Shown piece by piece: positions 1 through 8,735 of a stretch of DNA of 64,000 bases. The first letter of the stretch is position 1, and every line of letters begins with the position of its first letter. The notes beneath the pieces are model-generated. The model worked only from the letters and a program-made list of their open reading frames with translations, did no database searches and was not told the origin of the DNA. Position numbers and translations under genes: made by a program. The stretch lies in contig NZ_CP019082.1 of the NCBI RefSeq assembly GCF_001956985.1, forward strand, positions 5,456,001-5,520,000. The letters run 5' to 3'. This DNA comes from Paludisphaera borealis (GTDB taxonomy: Bacteria; Planctomycetota; Planctomycetia; Isosphaerales; Isosphaeraceae).

Positions 1-905
1 AGCGGTACGGCGAGTTCACGGCCGTCGACGATCTGAGTTTCTCCATCGGCAAGGGGGAGACGTTCGGGTTCATCGGACCCAACGGCGCGGGCAAAAGCAC
101 GACCATCCGGTTCCTCGCCACCCTGCTGCGGCCGACGACGGGCGAGGGGCGGGTCGCCGGCCACTCGGTCACGGGCGATCCGATGGCCGTCCGCCGTGTG
201 ATCGGGTTCATGCCCGACGACTTCGGCGTCTACGACGGCATGAAGGTGTGGGAATTCCTCGATTTCTTCGCCGTCGCCTACGAGATCCCGCGCACGGCGC
301 GGAAGAAGATCATCGGCGAGGTCCTTGAGCTGCTCGACCTGGCCCACAAGCGCGACGACTACGTCAACGGGCTGTCCAAGGGGATGAAGCAGCGGCTCTG
401 CCTGGCCAAGACGCTCGTCCACGACCCGCCGGTCCTGATCCTCGACGAGCCCGCGTCGGGCCTCGACCCCCGCGCCCGGCTGGAGATGAAGGCGCTCTTG
501 AACGAGCTGCGACGGATGGGCAAGACGATCCTGGTGTCGAGCCACATCCTCTCGGAGCTGGCCGACTTCTGCACGTCGATCGGCGTCATCGAGCGCGGGC
601 GGCTGCTGGCGGCGGGGAGCATCCGCGACATCCAGAAACAGCTTCGCGCCCATCGCGTGCTCAAGGTCCAGTTGCTTGACGGCGAGGCTGGCAGGGCGGC
701 CGAGATCCTCCGCGACGACCCGTCGATCCGCCTGGTCGAGACGTTCGACCACACGGTGACCGCCGAGTTCGAAGGGGTCGACGAGGACATGGCGCGGCTG
801 CTGGAGCGGTTGATCGGGGCGGGCCTTCCGGTCCACTCGTTCGCCGAGGAGCCGCTGAGCCTTGAAGAGGTGTTCATGATGATCACCAAGGGGATCGTGA
901 GTTGA
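1..905 (+). CDS. ABC transporter ATP-binding protein, 5' end cut by the window
   Basis: This is the ATPase subunit of an ABC transporter of the ABC-2 (drug, lipid or polysaccharide exporter) type. The frame is open from base 3 with no start codon in the window, so the N-terminus lies upstream. Visible motifs are Walker A GPNGAGKST (75-101), the signature LSKGMKQ (372-392), Walker B VLILDEP (432-452) with a following SGLDP D-loop region, and the H-loop in SSHILSE. The C-terminal ~80 residues after the nucleotide-binding domain are the usual accessory region of this subfamily. The stop at 903-905 is followed 34 bp later by a permease gene, so the two form an exporter operon. The substrate cannot be told from sequence. 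Confidence 0.95.
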   Translation, partial: RYGEFTAVDDLSFSIGKGETFGFIGPNGAGKSTTIRFLATLLRPTTGEGRVAGHSVTGDPMAVRRVIGFMPDDFGVYDGMKVWEFLDFFAVAYEIPRTARKKIIGEVLELLDLAHKRDDYVNGLSKGMKQRLCLAKTLVHDPPVLILDEPASGLDPRARLEMKALLNELRRMGKTILVSSHILSELADFCTSIGVIERGRLLAAGSIRDIQKQLRAHRVLKVQLLDGEAGRAAEILRDDPSIRLVETFDHTVTAEFEGVDEDMARLLERLIGAGLPVHSFAEEPLSLEEVFMMITKGIVS

Positions 906-939
906 CCTCGGGCCTCCGACGAGCGAGAGCGACGCCGCC

Positions 940-2616
940 ATGTTGATCCGCGAGAATCCGGTCCTGAATCGCGAGCTTCTGGTCACGCTGCGATCGCCGC
1001 GGTCGTTCGTGCTCCAGTTCTTCTACGTGCTGGCGCTCGGCTCGCTCGTGTATTTCTACTGGCCGGCCGGCGAGGACGGCGCGCGGCAGGTGAGCCCGGG
1101 CGTCGCGCGGCGGCTGTTCGACATCTTCTTCCTCGGCCAGTTCTGCCTGGTCGCGCTGATGGCGCCGACGTTCGCGGCCGGAAGCATCACCGGCGAGAAG
1201 GAGCGGAAGACGTACGAGATGCTCCTGGCCAGTCCGCTGCGGCCCCGGACGATCCTCGTCGGCAAGCTGCTCAGCTCGCTCACCTATCTGGTGGTTCTGA
1301 TCCTTTCGAGTCTGCCGCTGATGATCCTCTGCTACCTGCTGGGCGGGCTTTTGCTCTCGGAGATCACGCGGAGCTACCTCGTCTTGATCCTCGCCGCCGG
1401 CACGTTCGGGCTCTTGAGCATCGCGTGTTCGAGCTGCTTCAGCCGCACGAGTTCGGCGCTCGTGGTCAGCTACCTGGTGATCCTGCCGCTGGCGGTCCTC
1501 TGCATCATGCTGACGCGGACCGAGAACACGACCACGCGCGACTTCATGTCGATCGCGGTGCTGCCTCCTTGGTGCCTGGCCATCTGGACGGCGCTCGAGA
1601 TCGTCGTCAACCGTCGGTTGCTGCATCCTCCCGACGTCGGCGGTCAGGGCAAGGACGTCATCGACGAGGAAGAGGAGATGAAGTACGCGATCGGCGTGGT
1701 GATCGACCGCGACCTGTTCCCCGACAAGCTGTTCGCCCCCGCCAAGCGGCTGGACCTCATGCCCGACGGCGCCAACCCGGTGCTCGACAAGGAGCTGCGG
1801 AGCGAGATCTTCAGCCAGGGGACGCTGATGCTCCGGGTGGTGATCCAGTTGAGCATGTTCCTGTCGATCCCGCTGATGGCCGGGCTGTTGTTCCTGCGAT
1901 CGGACCAGGCGGCGTACTACGTGGCTTACGTGCTGACTTTCAACATGCTGGTCGGCCCGGTCTTCTCGTCGGGGAGCGTAACCCAGGAGCGCGAGCGGCA
2001 GACGCTCAGCCTGCTGCTGACGACCCTGCTGACGCCGAGCCGGATCATCCTCGCCAAGCTGCTCGCGGCGCTTCGGGTCTCGACGGTCTTGACCTTCCTG
2101 CTCACCGAGCAACTGCTGCTCGCCTACGCCCTTTTACACGAGCTTCGGGGCCGGTTCTGGACGTTGATCGTCTTCCTCCTGATCATCGCCGTGACGTGCC
2201 TGGCGACGTCGTCGATCGGCCTGATGTGGTCGGCCCTCTGCCGGCGGACGTCGACCGCGATGGTGCTCACCTACATGACGCTGCTAGGCCTGTTCGTGTT
2301 GCCGATCGGCCTGGGTTGGTATCTTCAGGGCATCGCGCAGGAGTCGTCGTTGACGCCCCAAAGACTGGCCGCCCTCACGGTGACGAGCCCGTTCTCGGCC
2401 GCGATGAGCGTCCCGATGCACGTCAACCGACCCGACGGCTGGACGGGCCAGTCCCTGACGATCCACACGCCCCCGCTCGTCCCCCTCGGCGGCCGCGTCT
2501 ACGCCCCCGTCTGGGCGATCTTCCTGGTCCTCTATCCGATCCTGAGCGCGATCTTCGTGGGCGTCGCCTGCCTGGCCTTCCGCTGGCGCTGGTGGCGAGC
2601 GGGAAACGTCGTGTGA
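940..2616 (+). CDS. ABC-2 type transporter permease, fused double-domain form
   Basis: A 558-aa integral membrane protein that would form the translocation pore for the preceding ATPase. Hydrophobic segments fall in two clusters. The N-terminal half (about residues 25-240) and the C-terminal half (about 290-555) each hold roughly six segments. They are separated by a charged linker around residues 225-275 containing an acidic DEEEE stretch. Each half carries an ABC-2 permease hallmark, GSITGEKERKTYEMLLASPL in the first and GSVTQERERQTLSLLLTT in the second, so this looks like two fused permease units. The closeness to the ATPase gene supports one transporter. The ATG is preceded by a weak purine-rich site. 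Confidence 0.93.
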   Translation: MLIRENPVLNRELLVTLRSPRSFVLQFFYVLALGSLVYFYWPAGEDGARQVSPGVARRLFDIFFLGQFCLVALMAPTFAAGSITGEKERKTYEMLLASPLRPRTILVGKLLSSLTYLVVLILSSLPLMILCYLLGGLLLSEITRSYLVLILAAGTFGLLSIACSSCFSRTSSALVVSYLVILPLAVLCIMLTRTENTTTRDFMSIAVLPPWCLAIWTALEIVVNRRLLHPPDVGGQGKDVIDEEEEMKYAIGVVIDRDLFPDKLFAPAKRLDLMPDGANPVLDKELRSEIFSQGTLMLRVVIQLSMFLSIPLMAGLLFLRSDQAAYYVAYVLTFNMLVGPVFSSGSVTQERERQTLSLLLTTLLTPSRIILAKLLAALRVSTVLTFLLTEQLLLAYALLHELRGRFWTLIVFLLIIAVTCLATSSIGLMWSALCRRTSTAMVLTYMTLLGLFVLPIGLGWYLQGIAQESSLTPQRLAALTVTSPFSAAMSVPMHVNRPDGWTGQSLTIHTPPLVPLGGRVYAPVWAIFLVLYPILSAIFVGVACLAFRWRWWRAGNVV

Positions 2617-2633
2617 CGAGGCGCCCGGCCGGC

Positions 2634-2921
2634 TCAAGGGCCGAATGTGGTCACCTCGGGGTGACCGTCCGCGCCCAGCCTCACGACGGCGACGATGCGC
2701 GGACCGAGCAGCACGACCATATCCTTCGATTCGTAGCCCGTTCCGAGCATGCCGTGGAATCTCTCGCAGAGGCCCATGACGACGCCGGAGAGGGTCGCGC
2801 TCGCGGGGGGAGCCACGGCGAAAGAGGACAGGAAGCCGTTCTCGTCATAGACCCGATAGTGGTCTCTCCGGAATTCCGGACTCTCCCGAACCTTGCCGTG
2901 TTGCACCGGGACGTCGCTCAT
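2634..2921 (-). CDS. Hypothetical protein, 95 aa
   Basis: A small soluble protein with no recognised family. The composition looks protein-like rather than like a high-GC shadow, with mixed hydrophobic and charged residues and segments such as RRDHYRVYDENGFL and SKDMVVLLGPRIVAVVRLG that suggest beta strands. It lies convergent to the ABC permease gene (18 bp apart) and downstream of the toxin-antitoxin pair on the same strand. A competing frame on the other strand is Arg/Pro-rich and less convincing. Function unknown. Confidence 0.5.
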   Translation of the reverse strand: MSDVPVQHGKVRESPEFRRDHYRVYDENGFLSSFAVAPPASATLSGVVMGLCERFHGMLGTGYESKDMVVLLGPRIVAVVRLGADGHPEVTTFGP

Positions 2922-3054
2922 CGGCTCCGCCTTTCCACTGGCGCTGCGTCCGCGCCCGGCTTCGTCGGTCCTCGGGGGCGTTCGAAGCGGGACAGCCGCG
3001 ATGATTTCGGTTCTCGGCCGCTTGCCCCGACTGATTCCGGCCGCGGGTTCGGAA

Positions 3055-3378
3055 TCACGCGGACGTCACGCGAACATGGCCGTTCGACTTGGACTTCGCC
3101 TTCGACAGCTTGATCTGGACGTCCCATCCTAGTTTGGTGAGGAAGCGGAACAGCCGATCGGTCGAGAATCCGTCGAGTCGGCCGTTGAGCAGGGCCGAGA
3201 CCTTGGGCTGCGAGATGCCGAGGAGTTCGCCGGCTTTCGCCTGGGTCAGCCGCCGGGCGCGGACGGTCTTAAGGATCTGGGCGGCGAGTTCGGACTTGGC
3301 CAGCAACTCTTCCGCATTCTCGAACCCCAGGTCGGCGAAGACGTTCGTGCTGCCGCGAGTGATGATGGGCTCGCTCAT
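3055..3378 (-). CDS. XRE-family helix-turn-helix antitoxin (HigA-like)
   Basis: A 107-aa DNA-binding protein. The helix-turn-helix lies at about residues 45-70 (LTQAKAGELLGISQPKVSAL), followed by the LNGRLDGFSTDRLFRFLTKLG segment typical of HigA_2/XRE antitoxins. A Lys/Ser-rich basic tail follows. Its ATG overlaps the stop codon of the upstream toxin gene by four bases (ATGA), giving translational coupling. By family knowledge it should neutralise the toxin and repress the shared promoter. Toxin-before-antitoxin order is the HigBA arrangement. Confidence 0.88.
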   Translation of the reverse strand: MSEPIITRGSTNVFADLGFENAEELLAKSELAAQILKTVRARRLTQAKAGELLGISQPKVSALLNGRLDGFSTDRLFRFLTKLGWDVQIKLSKAKSKSNGHVRVTSA

Positions 3379-3764
3379 GATTTTTCGCCCCCGTAAAGCG
3401 ACTCGTACAGGTCCGACGCCGTTTTCAATCGCGCCTTGATCAGGTCGACGTCGGTCTTTGGCGTCTTGATTCCCTTCTTCGACTTCTTCTGGAAGACGTG
3501 GAGCACGAAGACGGCTTCACGGAACCTCACCGTGTACACCGCGCGGTATGTGCCGCCGCCGTGGTCTTCGACGATCTCAAGGACGCTCGCGCCGCCGAAG
3601 CCCGACAGCGGCTTGGCGTTCATGGGCTTCGTGTCGATCTGGACCAGGTACAAATTGTGTCCGATCCGCCTCTGGACAGCGCTAGGCAGCCTCTTAAGGT
3701 CGGCCAGTGAGCTCCCCACCCACTCCAGCGGCTTGGCGTCTGATTTGTCCTCGCCCGCACTCAT
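3375..3764 (-). CDS. RelE/HigB-like toxin, phage Gp49-like (DUF891) family
   Basis: A 129-aa protein of the RelE/ParE-type toxin superfamily, Gp49-like branch, expected to be a ribosome-dependent mRNA interferase. Family features seen are the early KPLEWVGSSLADLKRLP segment, the central YRAVYTVRFREAVFVLHVFQKK strand pair and the terminal KTPKTDVDLIKARLK helix. It is the first gene of a two-gene operon with the XRE antitoxin, overlapping it by 4 bp. I cannot tell whether it is active; the basic and aromatic residues around the FQKKSKKG segment look intact. Confidence 0.88.
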   Translation of the reverse strand: MSAGEDKSDAKPLEWVGSSLADLKRLPSAVQRRIGHNLYLVQIDTKPMNAKPLSGFGGASVLEIVEDHGGGTYRAVYTVRFREAVFVLHVFQKKSKKGIKTPKTDVDLIKARLKTASDLYESLYGGEKS

Positions 3765-3849
3765 GATCGGATTATCCCATTTGTGGGATGTAAGGTCAAG
3801 CCGCGCGCTTCCCGGCTCCCGAGGCGTTTCAGCCCTGAGCCATCCATGA

Positions 3850-5241
3850 TCAGCTCAGGACCTCCGCGATCGGCTTGCCTTCTTCGACGAGTCGCATGGT
3901 GCGGCCGAGGACGGGGATTTCCATCTTGGCGGGATCGAGGCCGAGCTGGTGGAGGATGGTCGCGTGGAGGTCGCTGTAGTAGTGCGGGCTCTCGACGGCC
4001 TTGTAGCCGACGTCGTCGGTGGCGCCGTGGACGGTGCCGCCTTTAACGCCGCCGCCGGTGAGCCAGGCGGTGTAGCCTCTCGGGTTGTGGTCGCGGCCGG
4101 TCGTGTTCTGGGACCACGGGCTCCGGCCGAATTCGCTGGTCCAGACGACGAGCGTGTCGTCGAGCAGGCCGCGACTTTTGAGGTCGCGGATCAGGCCGGC
4201 GATCGGTTTGTCGGTCGATCGGCAGAGGGGCGCGTGGGTCCGGATGTCGCCGTGGGCGTCCCAGGCCCCGTTGCCGCCCCCCGCGTGACAGACCTGGACG
4301 AATCGGACGCCGCGCTCCGCGAGCCTTCGGGCCATCAGGAGCTGGCGGCCGAAGTCGTCGGTCGCTTCCTCGCCGATCCCGTAGAGGTCGAGAACGTGCT
4401 TGGGCTCGCTGGAGACGTCGACGGCCTCCGGCGCGGAGAGCTGCATCCGGGCGGCCAGCTCGTACGCCTTCGTCCGGGCGGCGATGTCCGATTCGAGGGC
4501 GTAGCGGTCGCGGAACTCCCGATTCAGATCCTCTAAAGCCCGCATCCGACGCTCGCGATCGGCGGTGCCGGTCCCTCGTGGCGGCTTCAGGTTCGGGATC
4601 GGCGTCTCGCCCGCCTGGAACGGCGTCGCGGACACCGTCGCCCCGAGGTAGCCGCCGGTCAATTGGACGGGAGACGACGGGCGGCCGATGTTGACGAACG
4701 TCGGTAGGTTCTGGTTGGCGCTCCCGAGCGCGTAGGAGATCCAGCCGCCGAGCGTCGGGTGGTCGAACGGGCGTCCACGGTGGCCGGTGCAGGTCTCGAT
4801 CACCGCCGGAAAGTGGTTCCCCTCGTGGCACCACATCGATCGGATCATCGCGATCTCGTCGACCACCCCGCCGACATGCGGGAACCAGTCGGAGACTGGA
4901 ATCCCCGACTCGCCGTAACGGGTGAATTTGCGGTCGCAGTGGATGACCGGACGCCGCATCTCCGCGGAGTTGTCGCCGAAGCCGACCGCGTCAATCAGCT
5001 TGCCGGCCCACTTGTTGTCCTTCGGGTCGAAGGTGTCGATGTGGCTGACGCCCCCGCACATGAACAGAAAGATCACCGACTTCGCCTTGGGCGCGAAATG
5101 CGGCCCGTGGAGGGCGCCCTCGATCTCCCCGGCCTCGGACCAGAGACCGCCGAGGGCGACGCCGAGGAAGCCGCCGGCCCCCCGGAGGAAGCCGCGTCGC
5201 GACACCCGTCCGCACGGATAGAGAAGTGCTTCGCCGTTCAT
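3850..5241 (-). CDS. DUF1501 domain protein with Tat signal
   Basis: A 463-aa planctomycete-type DUF1501 protein. The ATG at 5241 is chosen because it opens directly into a Tat-like export signal (SRRGFLRG, then a hydrophobic run ending in GGLWSEA) and sits 5 bp after the stop of the upstream gene. The same frame extends further upstream, but that stretch is Arg/Pro-rich shadow inside the other gene. Family segments include IFLFMCGGVSHIDTFDPK and, near the C-terminus, VVWTSEFGRSPWSQNTTGRD. The fold is alkaline-phosphatase/sulfatase-like, and the biochemical role of this paired family is not established. Confidence 0.93.
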   Translation of the reverse strand: MNGEALLYPCGRVSRRGFLRGAGGFLGVALGGLWSEAGEIEGALHGPHFAPKAKSVIFLFMCGGVSHIDTFDPKDNKWAGKLIDAVGFGDNSAEMRRPVIHCDRKFTRYGESGIPVSDWFPHVGGVVDEIAMIRSMWCHEGNHFPAVIETCTGHRGRPFDHPTLGGWISYALGSANQNLPTFVNIGRPSSPVQLTGGYLGATVSATPFQAGETPIPNLKPPRGTGTADRERRMRALEDLNREFRDRYALESDIAARTKAYELAARMQLSAPEAVDVSSEPKHVLDLYGIGEEATDDFGRQLLMARRLAERGVRFVQVCHAGGGNGAWDAHGDIRTHAPLCRSTDKPIAGLIRDLKSRGLLDDTLVVWTSEFGRSPWSQNTTGRDHNPRGYTAWLTGGGVKGGTVHGATDDVGYKAVESPHYYSDLHATILHQLGLDPAKMEIPVLGRTMRLVEEGKPIAEVLS

Positions 5242-5246
5242 GGAGA

Positions 5247-7403
5247 TCACCGGACGTAGAGGAATTCGTCGAGGTTGAACACGAGCCACCCGAGCCCCTT
5301 CAAGCGAGTCGGATCGTGATCGAGGTACGCCAGGGCGCGGTCCCGCTCCGACGCGGTCGGCGGCCGGGCGACGGCGATCCGGTAGGCGAGATCCACCGCG
5401 ACGCCGAGGTCGCCGCCGGACTCCGCCTTCAGCCGCTCGGCGAACTTCTCCGTGGCCTTCTCGATCGGGTCGCTGTTCATCAGGAACAGGGCCTGGGGCG
5501 GCGAGACGGTCCGGGTCCGGACGGGGCAGGGGACGCGGCCGTCGTCCACGTCGAACGCCTGAAGGAAGTTCGGCACGACGTCGCGGCTCGTGGAGTAGCC
5601 GCGGATCATGTACGCGGCGCGACGGTTGGTCTTCGCTCTGGCGGACGATCCTCCCCTCGGTCCGCTCCTTCCTGCGCCGGCCGGGTCGAAGGAAGGCCCG
5701 CCGACGGTCGCGTCGAGGCCGCCGGCCGCCGTCCAGATCGCATCCCAGATCGATTCGGCGTCGAGGCGTCGAAGGGGGAACCGCCAGATTTGGGCATTCG
5801 TCGGGTCGATCGCCGTATTCGCCTTCGTGACGTCCGACGCCGCATCGGAAGCTCGCTTGTACGCCTCCGACGTGACCATCAGCCGGTGCATCGCCTTCAT
5901 GCCGAAACCGCGACTCACGAACTCCGAGGCCAGCCAGTCGAGCAGGGCCGGGTTCGAGGGCGTACCGCCGAGCACGCCGAAGTCGCTGGGCGTTTTGTGC
6001 AGGCCCTCGCCGAAGTGCCATTGCCAGAGGCGATTGACGACCACGCGGGCGAACAGCGGGTTGTCGGGCGCGGTCAGCCAGTCGGAGAACGCCTCGATCC
6101 GGCCTTCCCGGAACTCGAGGCCCGACGGGGCGAACGGCCAGCCGGGCGTCACCGCATGATCTTTCTCGGGCCGCTCGGGATCGCCGCTCGTGAGGATGTA
6201 GCTCGGCTCGGCCTCCCGCTTCGGGTCGACCTCGACGGTCCAGAACGCCGGCAGCGACGACCCGCGCCGCCCGCCTGCGGCGTCGAGCCGGGCCTGGAGT
6301 TCCCTGTATTTCTTCCGGTCCGGCTCGGGCATGATCTCCAGGATGTTGCCCGTGTCGATCCGCAGGACGGGAAAGTAGTCGTCGGCGATCTTCTGCTCCG
6401 CGGCCGATCGCTGGCGTTCGGGCTTGTGGATCACGGCCTGGACGTCGGGGGGGAGCATGGCGACGCGGTCGTCGTACAGCCGCTTCTTGTACGGGGCGAG
6501 CAAGTCGTCGATCGGCCCTTGCGCCATCTCCCGCTTCCGCTCGACTTCGCCGATCGCCTTACCCTCGGCGAGGATCTCGGCGGGGGACGCCAGAGTCACT
6601 TTGCGCACGATCAAGGGATCAAACAGCGCCTTCATGGCGTAGTAGTCGCGCTGTTTGATCGGGTCGTACATGTGGTCGTGGCACTTGGCGCAGGCGACCG
6701 TCATGCCCATGAAGGCGGCGGAGACCGTCTCGACGGCGGCGATCGGCAACTCACCGTCGTCCTTGCCGTCGCGGATGACGGCCCCTCGGGCGAGCAGGCC
6801 CAGGGCGAAGAGGTCGTCGGGCCGGGGCTCTTTCCGGCTGCGGTGGCCGGTGGCCGACATCTGTGTGCGCTCGGTCGTTCGGTAGCCGGTCAGTTGGGCG
6901 CGGACGAACTGGTCGTAAGGCACGTCGTCGTTCAGGGCCCGGATCACCCAGTCGCGCCAGAGGTGGATGCCCGGCGCGGCGACCATCCGCTCGTCGACGT
7001 CGGCGTAGCGGAGGACGTCGAGCCAGTGCCGGCCAAAACGGACGCCGTGCTGCTCGCTCGCCAGGAGCCGGTCGACGACGGTCTCGTAGGCGTTCGGCGA
7101 CTCGTCGTGAAGGAACGCCGCCTGTTCGGCGGGCGTCGGTGGCAGCCCTGTCAGGTCGAGGGTGACGCGACGGAGCAGGGTCTGCTTATCGGCCGGTCCG
7201 GCGGGTTCCAGGCCCTTCGCCCGGTATTCCGAGGCGAGGAAGGCGTCGATCGGGTTGGGCGACGACGTCGTGCTCGACGGCACCCCGGGGCGGGCGACGG
7301 GGCCCAGGGACCAGAGATCCGGATCGGCTCCACTCGCCGCCGTCAGAGCGAGCCCCACGCATGCGACGACCCGCGCGATCCATCCCCGTGTTCCTTGCAC
7401 CAT
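5247..7403 (-). CDS. DUF1549/DUF1553 domain secreted protein
   Basis: A 718-aa protein with an N-terminal DUF1549 domain and a C-terminal DUF1553 domain, a planctomycete signature family. The start at 7403 is supported by a strong GGGGAGGG-type ribosome site just upstream and by a signal peptide (RVVACVGLALTAASGA). A longer frame to 7589 lacks both. DUF1549 features include LLRRVTLDLTGLPPTPAEQ and RHWLDVLRYADVDERM. The C-terminal half has LFARVVVNRLWQWHFGEGL and PPQALFLMNSDPIEKA. A CAKCHDHMYDPI segment resembles the C-x-x-C-H haem c site found in related planctomycete cytochrome-domain proteins. It forms a two-gene operon with the DUF1501 gene. Confidence 0.93.
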   Translation of the reverse strand: MVQGTRGWIARVVACVGLALTAASGADPDLWSLGPVARPGVPSSTTSSPNPIDAFLASEYRAKGLEPAGPADKQTLLRRVTLDLTGLPPTPAEQAAFLHDESPNAYETVVDRLLASEQHGVRFGRHWLDVLRYADVDERMVAAPGIHLWRDWVIRALNDDVPYDQFVRAQLTGYRTTERTQMSATGHRSRKEPRPDDLFALGLLARGAVIRDGKDDGELPIAAVETVSAAFMGMTVACAKCHDHMYDPIKQRDYYAMKALFDPLIVRKVTLASPAEILAEGKAIGEVERKREMAQGPIDDLLAPYKKRLYDDRVAMLPPDVQAVIHKPERQRSAAEQKIADDYFPVLRIDTGNILEIMPEPDRKKYRELQARLDAAGGRRGSSLPAFWTVEVDPKREAEPSYILTSGDPERPEKDHAVTPGWPFAPSGLEFREGRIEAFSDWLTAPDNPLFARVVVNRLWQWHFGEGLHKTPSDFGVLGGTPSNPALLDWLASEFVSRGFGMKAMHRLMVTSEAYKRASDAASDVTKANTAIDPTNAQIWRFPLRRLDAESIWDAIWTAAGGLDATVGGPSFDPAGAGRSGPRGGSSARAKTNRRAAYMIRGYSTSRDVVPNFLQAFDVDDGRVPCPVRTRTVSPPQALFLMNSDPIEKATEKFAERLKAESGGDLGVAVDLAYRIAVARPPTASERDRALAYLDHDPTRLKGLGWLVFNLDEFLYVR

Positions 7404-7606
7404 CCACCCTCCCCCCGAAAACCGGCGTCCTCGATCTTCCGGACCGCCGACAGCCGTGAAGACCATCCTACACCACCCGTATCGCCCCGGACGACCCTTC
7501 GCCGAGAAGGGGCGCTCGCTCAACTCGGGAATCGACCCGACATGGTCCGCCAGCACGGCCGGGAAGAATATAAAAACGCATTTTCTCATGTGTTGACGCT
7601 ATGTTT

Positions 7607-8233
7607 TCATGCGATTGGGGGGCGGGCGCCACAACTGGGGCCGTCGTCGGCGGGGGCGGATTCCGGCCTCCCTGACCAGCGAGGGACGCCCGGCGTCTCG
7701 ATGTCGAACAGGTCGAGGGCCCGAGCGGCCGTGTGGTCCACGATGTCCTGGATCGTGCGCGGCCGGGTGTAGAACGCCGGCGTCGGCGGCATCACCACGG
7801 CACCCATCTCCGTCGCCCCCAGCATGGCCCGCAGGTGTCCGGCGTGGAGCGGAGTTTCCCGGACCATGAGGACCACCCGCCTCCGCTCCTTCAGGCAGAC
7901 GTCCGCCGCCCGGGTCAGAAGCGAGCCGGTGACGCACGAGGCGACTTCGGCCAGGGTCCGGATCGAGCACGGCGCGATGACCATTCCCATCGTGCGGAAC
8001 GACCCACTGGCGATCGCGGCCCCGACGTCGGCCGGCGCGTAGTTCACGTCCGCCAGCGCTTCCAGCTCCCTGGCGGACAGCTCGGTCTCGTAGCTCCGGG
8101 TCAGGTGGCCGGCTTTCGAGACGACGAGGTGGGTCTCCACGTCCGCCGCGCGGAGGAATTCGAGGACTCGGATCCCGTACGCGATCCCAGTTGCGCCGGA
8201 GATGCCGACGATGATCCGCCGACGGTCGTTCAT
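7607..8233 (-). CDS. ubiX: Flavin prenyltransferase, UbiX/Pad1 family
   Basis: A 208-aa enzyme that prenylates reduced FMN to make the prenyl-FMN cofactor of UbiD-type decarboxylases. Family motifs are the N-terminal nucleotide-binding GISGATGIAYGIR, the central MGMVIAPCSIRTLAEVASC stretch and RRVVLMVRETPLHAGHL. The length matches the family apart from a short Pro/Ala-rich tail. No ubiD-like decarboxylase is visible in the window, so its partner must be encoded elsewhere. It is transcribed in the same direction as the DUF1549 gene but 204 bp upstream of it, probably separately. Confidence 0.95.
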   Translation of the reverse strand: MNDRRRIIVGISGATGIAYGIRVLEFLRAADVETHLVVSKAGHLTRSYETELSARELEALADVNYAPADVGAAIASGSFRTMGMVIAPCSIRTLAEVASCVTGSLLTRAADVCLKERRRVVLMVRETPLHAGHLRAMLGATEMGAVVMPPTPAFYTRPRTIQDIVDHTAARALDLFDIETPGVPRWSGRPESAPADDGPSCGARPPIA

Positions 8234-8735
8234 AGCGTCTTCCCACCCAAGGCATGTGATTCAGAGGTCATCGTGACGGCCCGGCCCGCGATCAACCGAC
8301 TCGCTCGACCAGGATGAGGCGGACGATCCGGTGCGTTTCGACGCCGAGTGAGCGGACCACCTCGCCCGCGCCAGGAGTCGCGATCATTATTCACGATAAC
8401 AGGTTCTACTTCGAGATTGACGGGGCTCGCACAGCGTCCTCGCAATCGCCCCGGAATCGGTCCCGGAAGCCGTCTGGGACATGCTCACGCCGGCGAGAGC
8501 CTCAAGCCCGATCACATTTCCTGGCGGGAAGGATCCTTTCCCCCCTCCAGCAGCATGGTCGGCTGACGGGAGTCCTCCGCGATTGCTCTTGTCAACGGAC
8601 CCGCCTTTTGGAATAAGGCAGGCGATCGGGCGCTTGCCTTTCGAACAATGAACGCCCTTGGTCCGCGCCGTGAAACGCATCGTCGAGTAGGTGCGGACGC
8701 CAGGTCGAAGCCGACACCAGAAGGGATTCGCAATC
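8234..8735 (+). other. Divergent intergenic region, 502 bp
   Basis: This stretch separates ubiX (leftward) from the TIGR03067 gene (rightward). Short frames on both strands are Arg-rich and unconvincing. I see one plausible rightward promoter at 8589-8617, listed separately, and nothing else I can name. Confidence 0.5.
8589..8617 (+). promoter_or_regulatory. Candidate sigma-70-type promoter for the TIGR03067 gene
   Basis: A TTGTCA -35-like hexamer (8589-8594), a 17-bp spacer and an AATAAG -10-like hexamer (8612-8617). It lies about 120 bp upstream of the chosen start at 8736. This is a motif match only. Confidence 0.4.

Noticed and set aside
1425-3113. A 562-codon plus frame overlapping the ABC permease
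   Set aside because: It is a different frame of the permease gene with Arg/Pro-rich composition, and it runs through three other genes.
7568-7610. AT-rich patch with TATATT as a leftward promoter for the DUF1549 operon
   Set aside because: No acceptable -35 hexamer lies at the right distance, so I did not list it.
5226-7772. An 848-codon frame on the plus strand
   Set aside because: It lies opposite the DUF1549/DUF1553 gene, has shadow composition (RRPGDGDPVG-like) and no recognisable domain.
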